Made by a program: the position numbers and the translations under genes. Below are positions 1 through 5,690 of a stretch of 7,955 bases of DNA, piece after piece. Source of the DNA: Succinimonas sp963628765 (GTDB lineage: Bacteria > Pseudomonadota > Gammaproteobacteria > Enterobacterales > Succinivibrionaceae); NCBI GenBank assembly GCA_963628765.1, contig CAVGFV010000170.1, forward strand, positions 1-7,955, given 5' to 3'. The notes under the pieces were generated by a model. The model was not told the DNA's origin. It searched no databases and saw only the letters and a list, made by a program, of their open reading frames with translations. Positions within the stretch are counted from its first letter, which is position 1; each line of letters begins with the position of its first letter.

Positions 1-52
1 TCGCGACCCCAACCATGGCAAGGTTGTGCTCTACCAACTGAGCTACTCCCGC
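1..52 (-). tRNA. tRNA-Gly (anticodon GCC), 3' part cut off by window edge
   Basis: Reading the minus strand from position 52, the sequence folds as a tRNA: a 7-base acceptor strand GCGGGAG, the TA linker, a D-stem GCTC/GAGC around the loop AGTTGGTA, then an anticodon stem CAACC/GGTTG (22-26 with 10-14) closing a 7-base loop TTGCCAT at 15-21. The anticodon is GCC (complement of 17-19), reading the glycine codon GGC and, by wobble, GGT. GGT is very frequent in the frd genes here. The sequence is close to E. coli tRNA-Gly(GCC) as I remember it. The window ends in the T-stem, so the T-loop, the other acceptor strand and any CCA end are not visible. Further tRNA copies could follow beyond the edge, as in the glyVXY cluster of E. 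coli; this is inference. Confidence 0.95.
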
Positions 53-66
53 AAACAACAGTGTGT

Positions 67-95
67 ATTATATAGATTTATTTTACTTTTGCAAA
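67..95 (-). promoter_or_regulatory. Predicted sigma-70 promoter of the tRNA-Gly gene
   Basis: On the minus strand a perfect -10 box TATAAT lies at 72-67. It is preceded, at a spacing of 16 bases, by TTGCAA (94-89), or at 17 bases by TTTGCA (95-90), each 4 of 6 to the -35 consensus. Upstream on that strand is an almost pure A/T block (about 93-120) that looks like an UP element, as is typical of stable-RNA promoters. Transcription would start near 60, just ahead of the mature 5' end at 52, so the leader would be very short. Confidence 0.6.
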
Positions 96-124
96 AAAAA
101 TTTTAATTTTTTTTAATTTAACCA

Positions 125-203
125 TTTTTTAGGCAATTTTTCCTGCTTTTTCGTTCATTTTTCCAAATTTTGTTTTTATTTTAACTTTATTTAAGAGATT
201 TTT
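125..203. other. Helically phased T-tracts (predicted curved DNA)
   Basis: T-runs of 3 to 6 bases sit at 125-130, 137-141, 147-151, 158-162, 168-171, 179-182, 190-192 and 199-203. Their centres are at about 127.5, 139, 149, 160, 169.5, 180.5, 191 and 201, which is a mean spacing of 10.5 bases. Such phasing is the classical sequence basis for intrinsic bending. The array runs directly into the -35 box of the rsgA promoter. Two extra T-runs (173-177, 186-188) fall out of phase, and the region is so T-rich that chance phasing is possible. Confidence 0.5.
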
Positions 204-230
204 CGCACAAATGCGAGACTAGCATATAAT
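202..230 (+). promoter_or_regulatory. Predicted sigma-70 promoter of rsgA
   Basis: A perfect -10 box TATAAT is at 225-230, with TTCGCA at 202-207 (4 of 6 to TTGACA) exactly 17 bases upstream. The start would fall near 237, giving a leader of about 20 bases. A small inverted repeat TCGCA-caaa-TGCGA (203-216) overlaps the -35 box and the start of the spacer and could be an operator half-site pair. That last point is speculation. Confidence 0.65.
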
Positions 231-257
231 TAAGCGAACAAGCTAAAGGAAAATAAT

Positions 258-1313
258 ATGGCCAAAAATAAGCTAAACAATAATCAGAAACGCAATATTG
301 CTAAAAGACATAAGCAATTGGGGCTTAAAGACTCCGCTCCTGATTTTGAAATATCCAAAAGTAGCTTAAGTGCCATAAAAAGAGGTATTGTAGTCAGCAG
401 ATTTGGCAAAAGTGCCCTTGTAGAAGATATTGAAACCCATTCTATATCACGTGCATATATAAGACGAACCATTGAAAACCTTACAACTGGGGACTTTGTA
501 TTATTTCGGCAATCCTTATCATCAGACGAAAATTCCTTCGGCATTATTGAAAGCTGTGAAGAAAGAAAATCATTATTATCTCGTCCCGACTATTACGATG
601 GACTCAAACCTGTCGCAGCTAACATCACTCTAATAGCCATAGTGGCAGCTAGACTTCCAGAATTTTCAACGAACATGATTGATAGGTATCTTGCTGCTGC
701 AGAAACGTCGAAAATTCCTGCCCTTATTATTGTTAATAAGTCTGATCTATTTACAGCTGAAGAACTTGACACTTTAGACAGCGTTCTTAAGACCTACGAA
801 AAAATCGGCTATCGTACTCTTAAAATCTCAGCTAAAAATGGTACCGGAATTTCTGAATTGAAAGAAATACTCCAATCAGAAACGACTATTTTTGCAGGAC
901 AATCAGGTGTCGGAAAATCTACTATCCTAAATGCAATTATTCCAGAAGCCCAAACAGTTACTGGAGCTATTTCTGAAACATCAAATTTAGGACAACATAC
1001 AACAACAGGTTCTCATCTTTATCATCTAGGTGAGAAAGGAATAATTATTGATACACCAGGTGTACGTGAATTCGGCTTATGGCATCTTTCCAAAGATGAG
1101 TTAACCAATTGCTATAAAGAATTTAAACCTTTCATTACTGCTTGTCGCTTCCGTGATTGTAAACACGCAAACGATCCTGGTTGTGCTGTAAGAGAAGCTG
1201 TAAATGAAGGTAAAATTGCAAAATTTCGATATGAGAATTACCATAAGATCTTAGAATCTATGGAGCAAAATATGCCAGATGCCTATAGAGCTCCAGGTAA
1301 AAGAAATAAGTAG
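258..1313 (+). CDS. rsgA: RsgA (YjeQ), small ribosomal subunit biogenesis GTPase
   Basis: RsgA is a cytoplasmic GTPase that binds the maturing 30S subunit and uses GTP hydrolysis to release the assembly factor RbfA and check the decoding centre. The 351-residue length matches E. coli RsgA (350). The basic N-terminus is followed by an OB-fold (about 40-110), then a circularly permuted GTPase domain recognisable by motif order: G4 NKSD at 160-163, G5 SAK at 191-193, G1 GQSGVGKS at 214-221, G2 threonines at 248-250 and G3 DTPG at 265-268. A C-terminal zinc finger has ligands C296, C301, H303 and C309. The ATG at 258 is supported by AAGGA at 246-250 with a 7-base spacer and by an N-terminus MAKNKL like that of E. 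coli. Codon use includes many AGA and ATA codons, unlike the frd genes, in keeping with modest expression. It is followed by psd, as in many gammaproteobacteria. Confidence 0.97.
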   Translation: MAKNKLNNNQKRNIAKRHKQLGLKDSAPDFEISKSSLSAIKRGIVVSRFGKSALVEDIETHSISRAYIRRTIENLTTGDFVLFRQSLSSDENSFGIIESCEERKSLLSRPDYYDGLKPVAANITLIAIVAARLPEFSTNMIDRYLAAAETSKIPALIIVNKSDLFTAEELDTLDSVLKTYEKIGYRTLKISAKNGTGISELKEILQSETTIFAGQSGVGKSTILNAIIPEAQTVTGAISETSNLGQHTTTGSHLYHLGEKGIIIDTPGVREFGLWHLSKDELTNCYKEFKPFITACRFRDCKHANDPGCAVREAVNEGKIAKFRYENYHKILESMEQNMPDAYRAPGKRNK

Positions 1314-1369
1314 TTCTGAATCTTTTGAGAACAAATCTAGGCATATTGAGCTTAAAATAATTGCATGAT

Positions 1370-1409
1370 GTTTTTGCCATTGCTTCAAAATACCTAGTCA
1401 GGCAAAAAC
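1370..1409. repeat. Inverted repeat in the rsgA-psd intergenic region
   Basis: GTTTTTGCC (1370-1378) and GGCAAAAAC (1401-1409) are perfect 9-base inverted repeats separated by 22 bases. No T-run follows, so this is not a normal intrinsic terminator. The rest of the gap (1314-1467) holds a weak hairpin GTTCT/AGAAC touching the rsgA stop codon (1313-1332), a small palindrome ACCAA-ac-TTGGT (1429-1440), and a poor promoter-like pair TAGTCA (1395-1400) and TATATA (1417-1422) with 16-base spacing. It is unclear whether psd is read through from rsgA or has its own promoter. Confidence 0.45.
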
Positions 1410-1467
1410 TGGCTTATATATAGAATTCACCAAACTTGGTTAAGGTTTTTAATTATTTAGGTAAATC

Positions 1468-2322
1468 ATGAACGAATATATCAAAACACTTTTTCACAAG
1501 CTTCTACCAAAATATCTACTCACTCGAGTTGCAGGTTTTTTCGCAGGAAAAGAACTCGGTTCTATAACCACATTTGCAATAAACCAATTCATATCTCATT
1601 ACAACATTGATATGAAAGAAGCCCTAAAAGAAAATCCTGAAGGCTATCTAACATTTAATGAGTTTTTTACTAGAGAATTAAAACCAGGGATTAGACCTTT
1701 AGCTGGTGGTGCTGAAACTATTGTTTCACCTGTTGATGGTGTTGTCGCTGAATATGGAAAAATAAACTGGGGAAGACTCATTGCTGCCAAAGGCCAGGAT
1801 TATTCATTAAGAGAACTCCTTGGTGGTGATGATGAACTTGCTCAAGAATTTCAAGATGGTGCTTTTGAGACCATTTATCTTTCCCCAGCAAACTACCATC
1901 GTATCCACATGTCTACAACAGGCACGATAGAACGCATGATTTACGTTCCTGGCAAATACTATTCAGTAAACCCAGTATACGTAAAAAACATCGATAATCT
2001 TTTTGCTAAAAACGAAAGAGTGGTCTGTATTTTCAGGACACCGAAAGGTCCTATGGCGATGATCCTTGTTGGTGCAACCATCGTAGGTAGTATGTCTGTA
2101 TCTTGGCATGGGACAGTAACCCCTGGTATTAAACGTATTCCTTATGTCTTTAACTACGATGAAAGCCAGCAAAAGACTTATGAAAAAGGTCAAGAAATGG
2201 GAATGTTCTTCCTAGGCTCTACAGTAATCACCATTTTCCCTAAAGATACCGTAAATCTTAATGAAGAACAAAAATCAGGGAATCCAATTAAATTAGGTGA
2301 AAAAATAGCGGATTTTCTATAA
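1468..2322 (+). CDS. psd: Phosphatidylserine decarboxylase proenzyme
   Basis: Psd is a membrane-associated, pyruvoyl-dependent enzyme that decarboxylates phosphatidylserine to phosphatidylethanolamine, the last step in making that lipid. The proenzyme cleaves itself at a Leu-Gly-Ser-Thr motif, seen here at 249-252. Cleavage between G250 and S251 would leave a beta chain of 250 residues and an alpha chain of 34 residues whose first serine becomes the pyruvoyl group. The self-processing triad of the E. coli enzyme (D90, H147, S254) corresponds to D90 in VSPVDG, H147 in YHRIH and S251. An amphipathic N-terminus (about 1-35) fits peripheral membrane binding. At 284 residues it lacks the longer C-terminal tail of the E. 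coli enzyme (322), placing it near the usual shorter length of the type I family. The ATG is supported only by a modest TTAGGT at 1457-1462. A terminator follows it. Confidence 0.97.
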   Translation: MNEYIKTLFHKLLPKYLLTRVAGFFAGKELGSITTFAINQFISHYNIDMKEALKENPEGYLTFNEFFTRELKPGIRPLAGGAETIVSPVDGVVAEYGKINWGRLIAAKGQDYSLRELLGGDDELAQEFQDGAFETIYLSPANYHRIHMSTTGTIERMIYVPGKYYSVNPVYVKNIDNLFAKNERVVCIFRTPKGPMAMILVGATIVGSMSVSWHGTVTPGIKRIPYVFNYDESQQKTYEKGQEMGMFFLGSTVITIFPKDTVNLNEEQKSGNPIKLGEKIADFL

Positions 2323-2354
2323 AACATATAATTGCTGAATAGAAAAATTTCCTA

Positions 2355-2374
2355 AACCTTTGTTCACAAAGGTT
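2355..2374. repeat. Perfect hairpin after psd, flanked by CCTAAA direct repeats
   Basis: AACCTTTG (2355-2362) pairs with CAAAGGTT (2367-2374) across the 4-base loop TTCA, giving an 8-base-pair stem. CCTAAA occurs on both sides, at 2351-2356 and 2375-2380. There is no T-run directly after it, so alone it is not a terminator. It lies 9 bases before the psd terminator and may protect the 3' end of the mRNA or act as a pause hairpin (inference). Confidence 0.6.
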
Positions 2375-2383
2375 CCTAAATAT

Positions 2384-2415
2384 AAAAAAAGAGAGCACCA
2401 GTACTCTCTTTTTTT
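2384..2415 (+). terminator. Intrinsic terminator after psd, possibly bidirectional
   Basis: A7-GAGAG (2384-2395) pairs with CTCTC-T7 (2404-2415), a 12-base-pair stem around an 8-base loop, with the T-run (2409-2415) forming the 3' arm. The same structure read on the minus strand also ends in a T-run, so it could stop transcription both ways. It separates rsgA-psd from the frd operon. Confidence 0.8.
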
Positions 2416-2486
2416 AAATCTAATAATAAGAATTCAATATTTTGCAAATTTATTCTTAATTTTTATATCCTTTAAAACACTAGCAA

Positions 2487-2502
2487 TGTGCATCCATTTA
2501 CA
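2487..2502. promoter_or_regulatory. Weak CRP-like site upstream of frd
   Basis: TGTGC-N6-TTACA matches the CRP consensus TGTGA-N6-TCACA at 8 of 10 half-site positions with the correct 6-base spacing. Its centre lies about 112 bases before the predicted frd start, further out than usual for direct activation. In an A+T-rich intergenic region such a match can occur by chance. Confidence 0.25.
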
Positions 2503-2563
2503 ACGCATACAAAAAATTACCATTTTACGCACCTATTTAGTGAGTTATAGAGATGTTTAGAAC

Positions 2564-2592
2564 GATAAAAAGAGAATTTTTATCATTTTTTT
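2564..2592 (+). terminator. A/T hairpin with T-run just before the frd -10 box
   Basis: GATAAAAA (2564-2571) and TTTTTATC (2577-2584) form a perfect 8-base-pair stem around GAGAA, followed by seven T's (2586-2592). In form it is a weak terminator, but with one G-C pair its strength is doubtful. It covers the place where a -35 box would sit, so it may instead be a protein-binding palindrome that controls the frd promoter. Confidence 0.35.
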
Positions 2593-2600
2593 GATATGAT
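2592..2600 (+). promoter_or_regulatory. Predicted extended -10 promoter of frdABCD
   Basis: TG-A-TATGAT (2592-2600) fits the extended -10 form TGnTATAAT with one mismatch. No good -35 box is found 16-18 bases upstream, where the sequence reads around AGAGAAT; this is typical of extended -10 or activator-dependent promoters. The start would be near 2607, giving a leader of about 70 bases. I looked for an FNR box (TTGAT-N4-ATCAA), which controls frd in E. coli, and found none here; only a half-site TTGAT at 2591-2595 is present. Confidence 0.5.
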
Positions 2601-2603
2601 ATG

Positions 2604-2649
2604 CGTCAGTCTGACGACCTTCAAAAATCGTCTGTTTGTCAGTTTTTTT
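2604..2649 (+). promoter_or_regulatory. frdA leader with competing hairpins and a T-run
   Basis: A perfect palindrome CGTCAG-T-CTGACG (2604-2616) lies at the predicted transcription start. Its right arm can instead pair further down: CTGAC (2611-2615) with GTCAG (2638-2642), directly followed by seven T's (2643-2649), or GACGA (2613-2617) with TCGTC (2628-2632). The first hairpin excludes the second and third, and a terminator-like element would form only in one state. The stems are just 5 or 6 base pairs and the second loop is long, so attenuation is a hypothesis. The palindrome could equally be an operator, and the following T-rich stretch (2643-2665) may help ribosome loading. Confidence 0.35.
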
Positions 2650-2667
2650 ATCTTTTATTCTTTTATC

Positions 2668-2672
2668 AGGAG
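2668..2672 (+). promoter_or_regulatory. Ribosome binding site that fixes the GTG start of frdA
   Basis: AGGAG lies 6 bases before GTG at 2679. The in-frame ATG at 2601 has no such site, lies directly after the -10 box and so before the expected transcript start, and would add 26 residues with no counterpart in other FrdA proteins. Confidence 0.85.
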
Positions 2673-2678
2673 AATACT

Positions 2679-4505
2679 GTGGACATAGTAAAGACCGATG
2701 TTGCCATTGTCGGTGCTGGCGGTACTGGTCTGCGTGCGGCTATTGCCATCGCAGAACTTGATCCAACCGTCAAGATTGCCCTCATTTCCAAAGTTTATCC
2801 GATGCGTTCCCACACTGTTGCTGCAGAAGGTGGCGCTGCCGGCGTAATCCGCGATGATGACTCACTACAAAAGCACTTCGAAGACACTGTTGCCGGTGGT
2901 GACTGGCTCTGTGAACAGGATGTTGTAGATTACTTCGTTTCTCACACAACCCAAGAACTTTTCCAACTTGAACATTGGGGTTGTCCTTGGAGCCGTAAAG
3001 AAAACGGTGAGATTAACGTACGTCGTTTCGGTGGTATGAAGGTTCCTCGTACATGGTTCGCTGCTGACCGTAGCGGCTTCCACATGCTCCACACCTTATT
3101 CCAAACTTCTGTTAAATATCCATCAATTCAGCGTTTTGATGAACATTTCGTACTTGATCTCCTAGAAGAAGATGGTCAGGTAAGAGGCGTTGTTACATAC
3201 GATATTCAAAATGGTGTTTGCCGTACTATCCTTGCTAAATCAGTAGTTATTGCTACTGGTGGTGCTGGTAGAGCATACAGCTTCAATACCAATGGTGGTA
3301 TCGTTACCGGTGATGGTATGGCTCTTGCTTATCGTCACGGCGTACCTCTTCGTGATATGGAATTCGTTCAGTATCACCCAACAGGTCTTCTCGGTTGCGG
3401 TCTTCTTATGACTGAAGGTTGTCGTGGTGAAGGTGGTGTTCTTGTTAACAAGGATGGCTATCGTTACCTCCAGGATTACGGTCTAGGCCCAGAAACTCCA
3501 CTCGGACAGCCAAAGAACAAATACATGGAACTTGGTCCACGTGATAAGGTTTCACAGGCTTTCTGGAACGAACAGAAGAAAGGCAGAACCGTCAAGATGC
3601 CTCTTGGCGATGCAGTATATCTTGACCTTAGACACCTCGGTGAAGCATATCTTCAAGAACGTCTCCCACTTATTTGTGAACTTGCTAAAGCATACGCTGG
3701 CGTTGATCCTGCAAAGGATAAGGTTCCAGTACGTCCTGTAGTTCACTACACCATGGGTGGTATTGAAACTGACGGCAAGACCGCAACAAGAATGCCTGGT
3801 CTTTATGCTGCTGGTGAATGTGCTTCTGTTGGTATTCACGGTGCAAATCGTCTTGGTTCTAACTCTCTTGTTGAAACCATCGTATTTGGTCGTGTTGCTG
3901 GTGAAGAAGCTGCTAAGTTTGCTAAGACTCAAAAGTATGGCAACGAAGCAGACCTCATTAAGCAAGCTGAAGCAGCTGTTGAAAAGGCTACTCGCCTCTT
4001 CGACGGTAAGGGTACTGAATCTGTTTCTAAGATTCGTCATGAAATGGGCGATTCAATGGAAGAAGGTGTTGGTATTTACCGTGTAGAAGAAAGCATGCAG
4101 CAGACCATTGACAAGCTTTCTGAACTAAAGAACCGTTACAAGAATATCAAGATTGACGATACACAAGGTCGTGTATTCAATACTGAATTCTTAAATGCTA
4201 TCGAACTCGGTTACACCCTCCAGGTAGCTGAATGTATGGCTCATTCTGCTATTAACCGTAAAGAATCACGTGGTTCACACCAGCGTCTTGACGGACCAGA
4301 TGGCGCATATAAGAAGCGTGACGATGCTAACTTCCTCAAGCATACTTTGGCTTTCATCAACAACAATGGTGAAAACGCACCAAAGATCGAATACAGCGAA
4401 GTTAAGATCACCCGCTTCCAGCCTGCTCAACGTGTTTACGGTGCTGCTGCAGAAGAAGCAGAAAAGAAAAGAGCTGAAGCATCTAAAGCACAGGAGTCTA
4501 AATAA
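2679..4505 (+). CDS. frdA: Fumarate reductase flavoprotein subunit FrdA (GTG start)
   Basis: FrdA is the catalytic subunit of quinol:fumarate reductase; on the cytoplasmic face it reduces fumarate to succinate with electrons passed from FrdB. From the GTG it has 608 residues (E. coli 602). The dinucleotide-binding motif GAGGTG is at 12-17; H45 in SHTVAAEGG is the covalent FAD attachment site. Substrate-site residues H233 (HPTG), E246, R288 (GPRD), H356 (HYTMGG) and R391 (GANRLGSNSL) each sit one position beyond the E. coli residues I recall. The C-terminal helical domain ends in an Ala/Glu/Lys-rich tail (about 588-608), as in E. coli. FrdA is preferred over SdhA because near-identical stretches match E. 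coli FrdA and the gene order is A-B-C-D. Codon use is strongly biased (GGT, CGT, GTT), suggesting very high expression. The stop overlaps the frdB start (TAATG). Confidence 0.97.
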   Translation: MDIVKTDVAIVGAGGTGLRAAIAIAELDPTVKIALISKVYPMRSHTVAAEGGAAGVIRDDDSLQKHFEDTVAGGDWLCEQDVVDYFVSHTTQELFQLEHWGCPWSRKENGEINVRRFGGMKVPRTWFAADRSGFHMLHTLFQTSVKYPSIQRFDEHFVLDLLEEDGQVRGVVTYDIQNGVCRTILAKSVVIATGGAGRAYSFNTNGGIVTGDGMALAYRHGVPLRDMEFVQYHPTGLLGCGLLMTEGCRGEGGVLVNKDGYRYLQDYGLGPETPLGQPKNKYMELGPRDKVSQAFWNEQKKGRTVKMPLGDAVYLDLRHLGEAYLQERLPLICELAKAYAGVDPAKDKVPVRPVVHYTMGGIETDGKTATRMPGLYAAGECASVGIHGANRLGSNSLVETIVFGRVAGEEAAKFAKTQKYGNEADLIKQAEAAVEKATRLFDGKGTESVSKIRHEMGDSMEEGVGIYRVEESMQQTIDKLSELKNRYKNIKIDDTQGRVFNTEFLNAIELGYTLQVAECMAHSAINRKESRGSHQRLDGPDGAYKKRDDANFLKHTLAFINNNGENAPKIEYSEVKITRFQPAQRVYGAAAEEAEKKRAEASKAQESK

Positions 4506-5254
4506 TGGCTGAGAAGACAATGAAAATATCTGTTCTGCGTTATCGCCCTGAAACAGACAATGAACCGCATTTCCAGGACTTTGATGTTCCATTCCATCAT
4601 GAAACATCACTCCTCGAAGCTCTTAACTATATCAAGGACTTCTTAGCTCCTGATCTTAGTTTCCGTTGGTCATGCCGTATGGCTGTCTGCGGTTCTTGCG
4701 GTATGATGATTAATGGTGTTCCTGGTTTAGCTTGTCAGACTTTCTTAAGAGACTATGACGAAACCAAGACCCTAAAGGTTGAACCTCTCGCTAACTTCCC
4801 TGTTGAAAGAGATCTTGTTGTTGATATCTCTGACATGATTGAAAAGATTGAACGTATCAAGCCTTACATCATTCCTTCAGAAAAGGATGCTAACAAGCCT
4901 CTTACCGAAAGCTACATTCAGACACCACGGCAGATGGAACTTTATCGTCAGTTTGCTATGTGTATTAACTGTGGCTGTTGCTATGCTGCTTGCCCTCAGT
5001 ACAAGATCAATCCAGATTTCATCGGACCAGCTGCTTTAACATTAGCTTACCGTTACAATTCAGATACCCGTGATAGTGGCACCAAAGAACGTCTCAAGTT
5101 CATGAGTGCTGATGAAGGTGTTTGGAGCTGTACATTCGTAGGCGCATGCTCACAAGTATGTCCAAAGGGTGTTGATCCTGCATCTGCTATTCAGCTCGGC
5201 AAGAAGCAGAGTGCGATTGACTATGTAATCAAGATGTTCAAGCCAGAGGACTGA
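4505..5254 (+). CDS. frdB: Fumarate reductase iron-sulfur subunit FrdB
   Basis: FrdB carries electrons from menaquinol at the FrdCD anchor to the FAD of FrdA. The N-terminal ferredoxin-like domain binds a [2Fe-2S] cluster through C57, C62, C65 and C77. The C-terminal helical domain has the CxxCGxCxxxCP pattern: C153, C156, C159 and C219 for [4Fe-4S], and C163, C209 and C215 for [3Fe-4S]. The latter positions are offset by five from E. coli. An additional cysteine, C158, occupies the position between G157 and C159 that is Leu in E. coli. Length is 249 (E. coli 244). The ATG overlaps the frdA stop by one base, with AGGAG at 4492-4496, so translation is probably coupled. The frdC start follows the stop by one base. 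Confidence 0.97.
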   Translation: MAEKTMKISVLRYRPETDNEPHFQDFDVPFHHETSLLEALNYIKDFLAPDLSFRWSCRMAVCGSCGMMINGVPGLACQTFLRDYDETKTLKVEPLANFPVERDLVVDISDMIEKIERIKPYIIPSEKDANKPLTESYIQTPRQMELYRQFAMCINCGCCYAACPQYKINPDFIGPAALTLAYRYNSDTRDSGTKERLKFMSADEGVWSCTFVGACSQVCPKGVDPASAIQLGKKQSAIDYVIKMFKPED

Positions 5255-5255
5255 T

Positions 5256-5678
5256 ATGGATAACAACGTAAAATCTTACCGTAAACCGTACAACCGTCCG
5301 GTAACTAGAACTTGGTGGACTCAATGGTCATTCTACGTTAAGTATATGCTTCGTGAAGGCACTGCTATTTTTGCAGTACTTGTTGCTTTAGAACTCATGC
5401 TCATAACTGCTTTACCTTTCTTTGGTGTAAAGCCAGCTGATGCAGTTTGCTGTGTTTTAAGCAACCCAGTTGCTATTATTCTTAACATAGTTTCATTAGT
5501 GGCAGTTATATTCCACGCTGTTACTTGGTTTAACCTCATGCCAAAAGCAATGCGCATGTTCTTTACTAAGAAGCCAACTGATACCAAACTCATTCCGGAT
5601 TCTTACTATGTAATTGCTCTTTGGGTAGCTACTGCTGTTTCATCAATAGTTATCATATTGGCATTTTTACTGGTTTAA
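5256..5678 (+). CDS. frdC: Fumarate reductase membrane anchor subunit FrdC
   Basis: FrdC is one of two membrane subunits that hold FrdAB on the inner face of the cytoplasmic membrane and form the menaquinol site. The 140 residues (E. coli 131) show three hydrophobic segments at about 37-57, 66-90 and 118-139. Family marks are RKPYNRPVTRTWW near the start, the MLREGT segment with E34 (E29 in E. coli, implicated in quinol oxidation) and FHAVTWF with H87 (H82 in E. coli). The loop before the second segment carries adjacent cysteines C65-C66, which the E. coli protein lacks as I recall it. The ATG lies one base after the frdB stop with AGAGGA at 5245-5250. Confidence 0.95.
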   Translation: MDNNVKSYRKPYNRPVTRTWWTQWSFYVKYMLREGTAIFAVLVALELMLITALPFFGVKPADAVCCVLSNPVAIILNIVSLVAVIFHAVTWFNLMPKAMRMFFTKKPTDTKLIPDSYYVIALWVATAVSSIVIILAFLLV

Positions 5679-5690
5679 GGAGAATTTCAA

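Noticed and set aside
2360..2560. 66-residue open frame on the plus strand between psd and frdA
   Set aside because: It runs through the psd terminator, has no ribosome binding site, and its composition is that of translated A/T-rich intergenic DNA.
2591..2604. Possible FNR box at TTGAT before frdA
   Set aside because: The downstream half reads TATGC instead of ATCAA, and the position coincides with the -10 box rather than -41.5.
2601..2678. ATG at 2601 as the start of FrdA (26 extra residues)
   Set aside because: It follows the -10 box immediately, has no ribosome binding site, and the added residues match no FrdA; GTG at 2679 has AGGAG at the right distance and gives the family length.
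3552..4040. 162-residue open frame on the minus strand inside frdA
   Set aside because: It is antisense to a highly conserved, codon-biased gene, has no promoter or ribosome binding site, and resembles no known family; long antisense frames are common opposite such genes.
3757..4086. Plus-strand 109-residue frame inside frdA
   Set aside because: It is an out-of-frame reading of frdA, rich in Leu/Val because of GTT/CTT-type codon bias, with no initiation signal.
2679..4505. Succinate dehydrogenase SdhA instead of FrdA
   Set aside because: Order A-B-C-D with FrdC/FrdD anchors, and extended near-identity to E. coli FrdA, favour fumarate reductase; sdh operons have the membrane subunits first (sdhCDAB).
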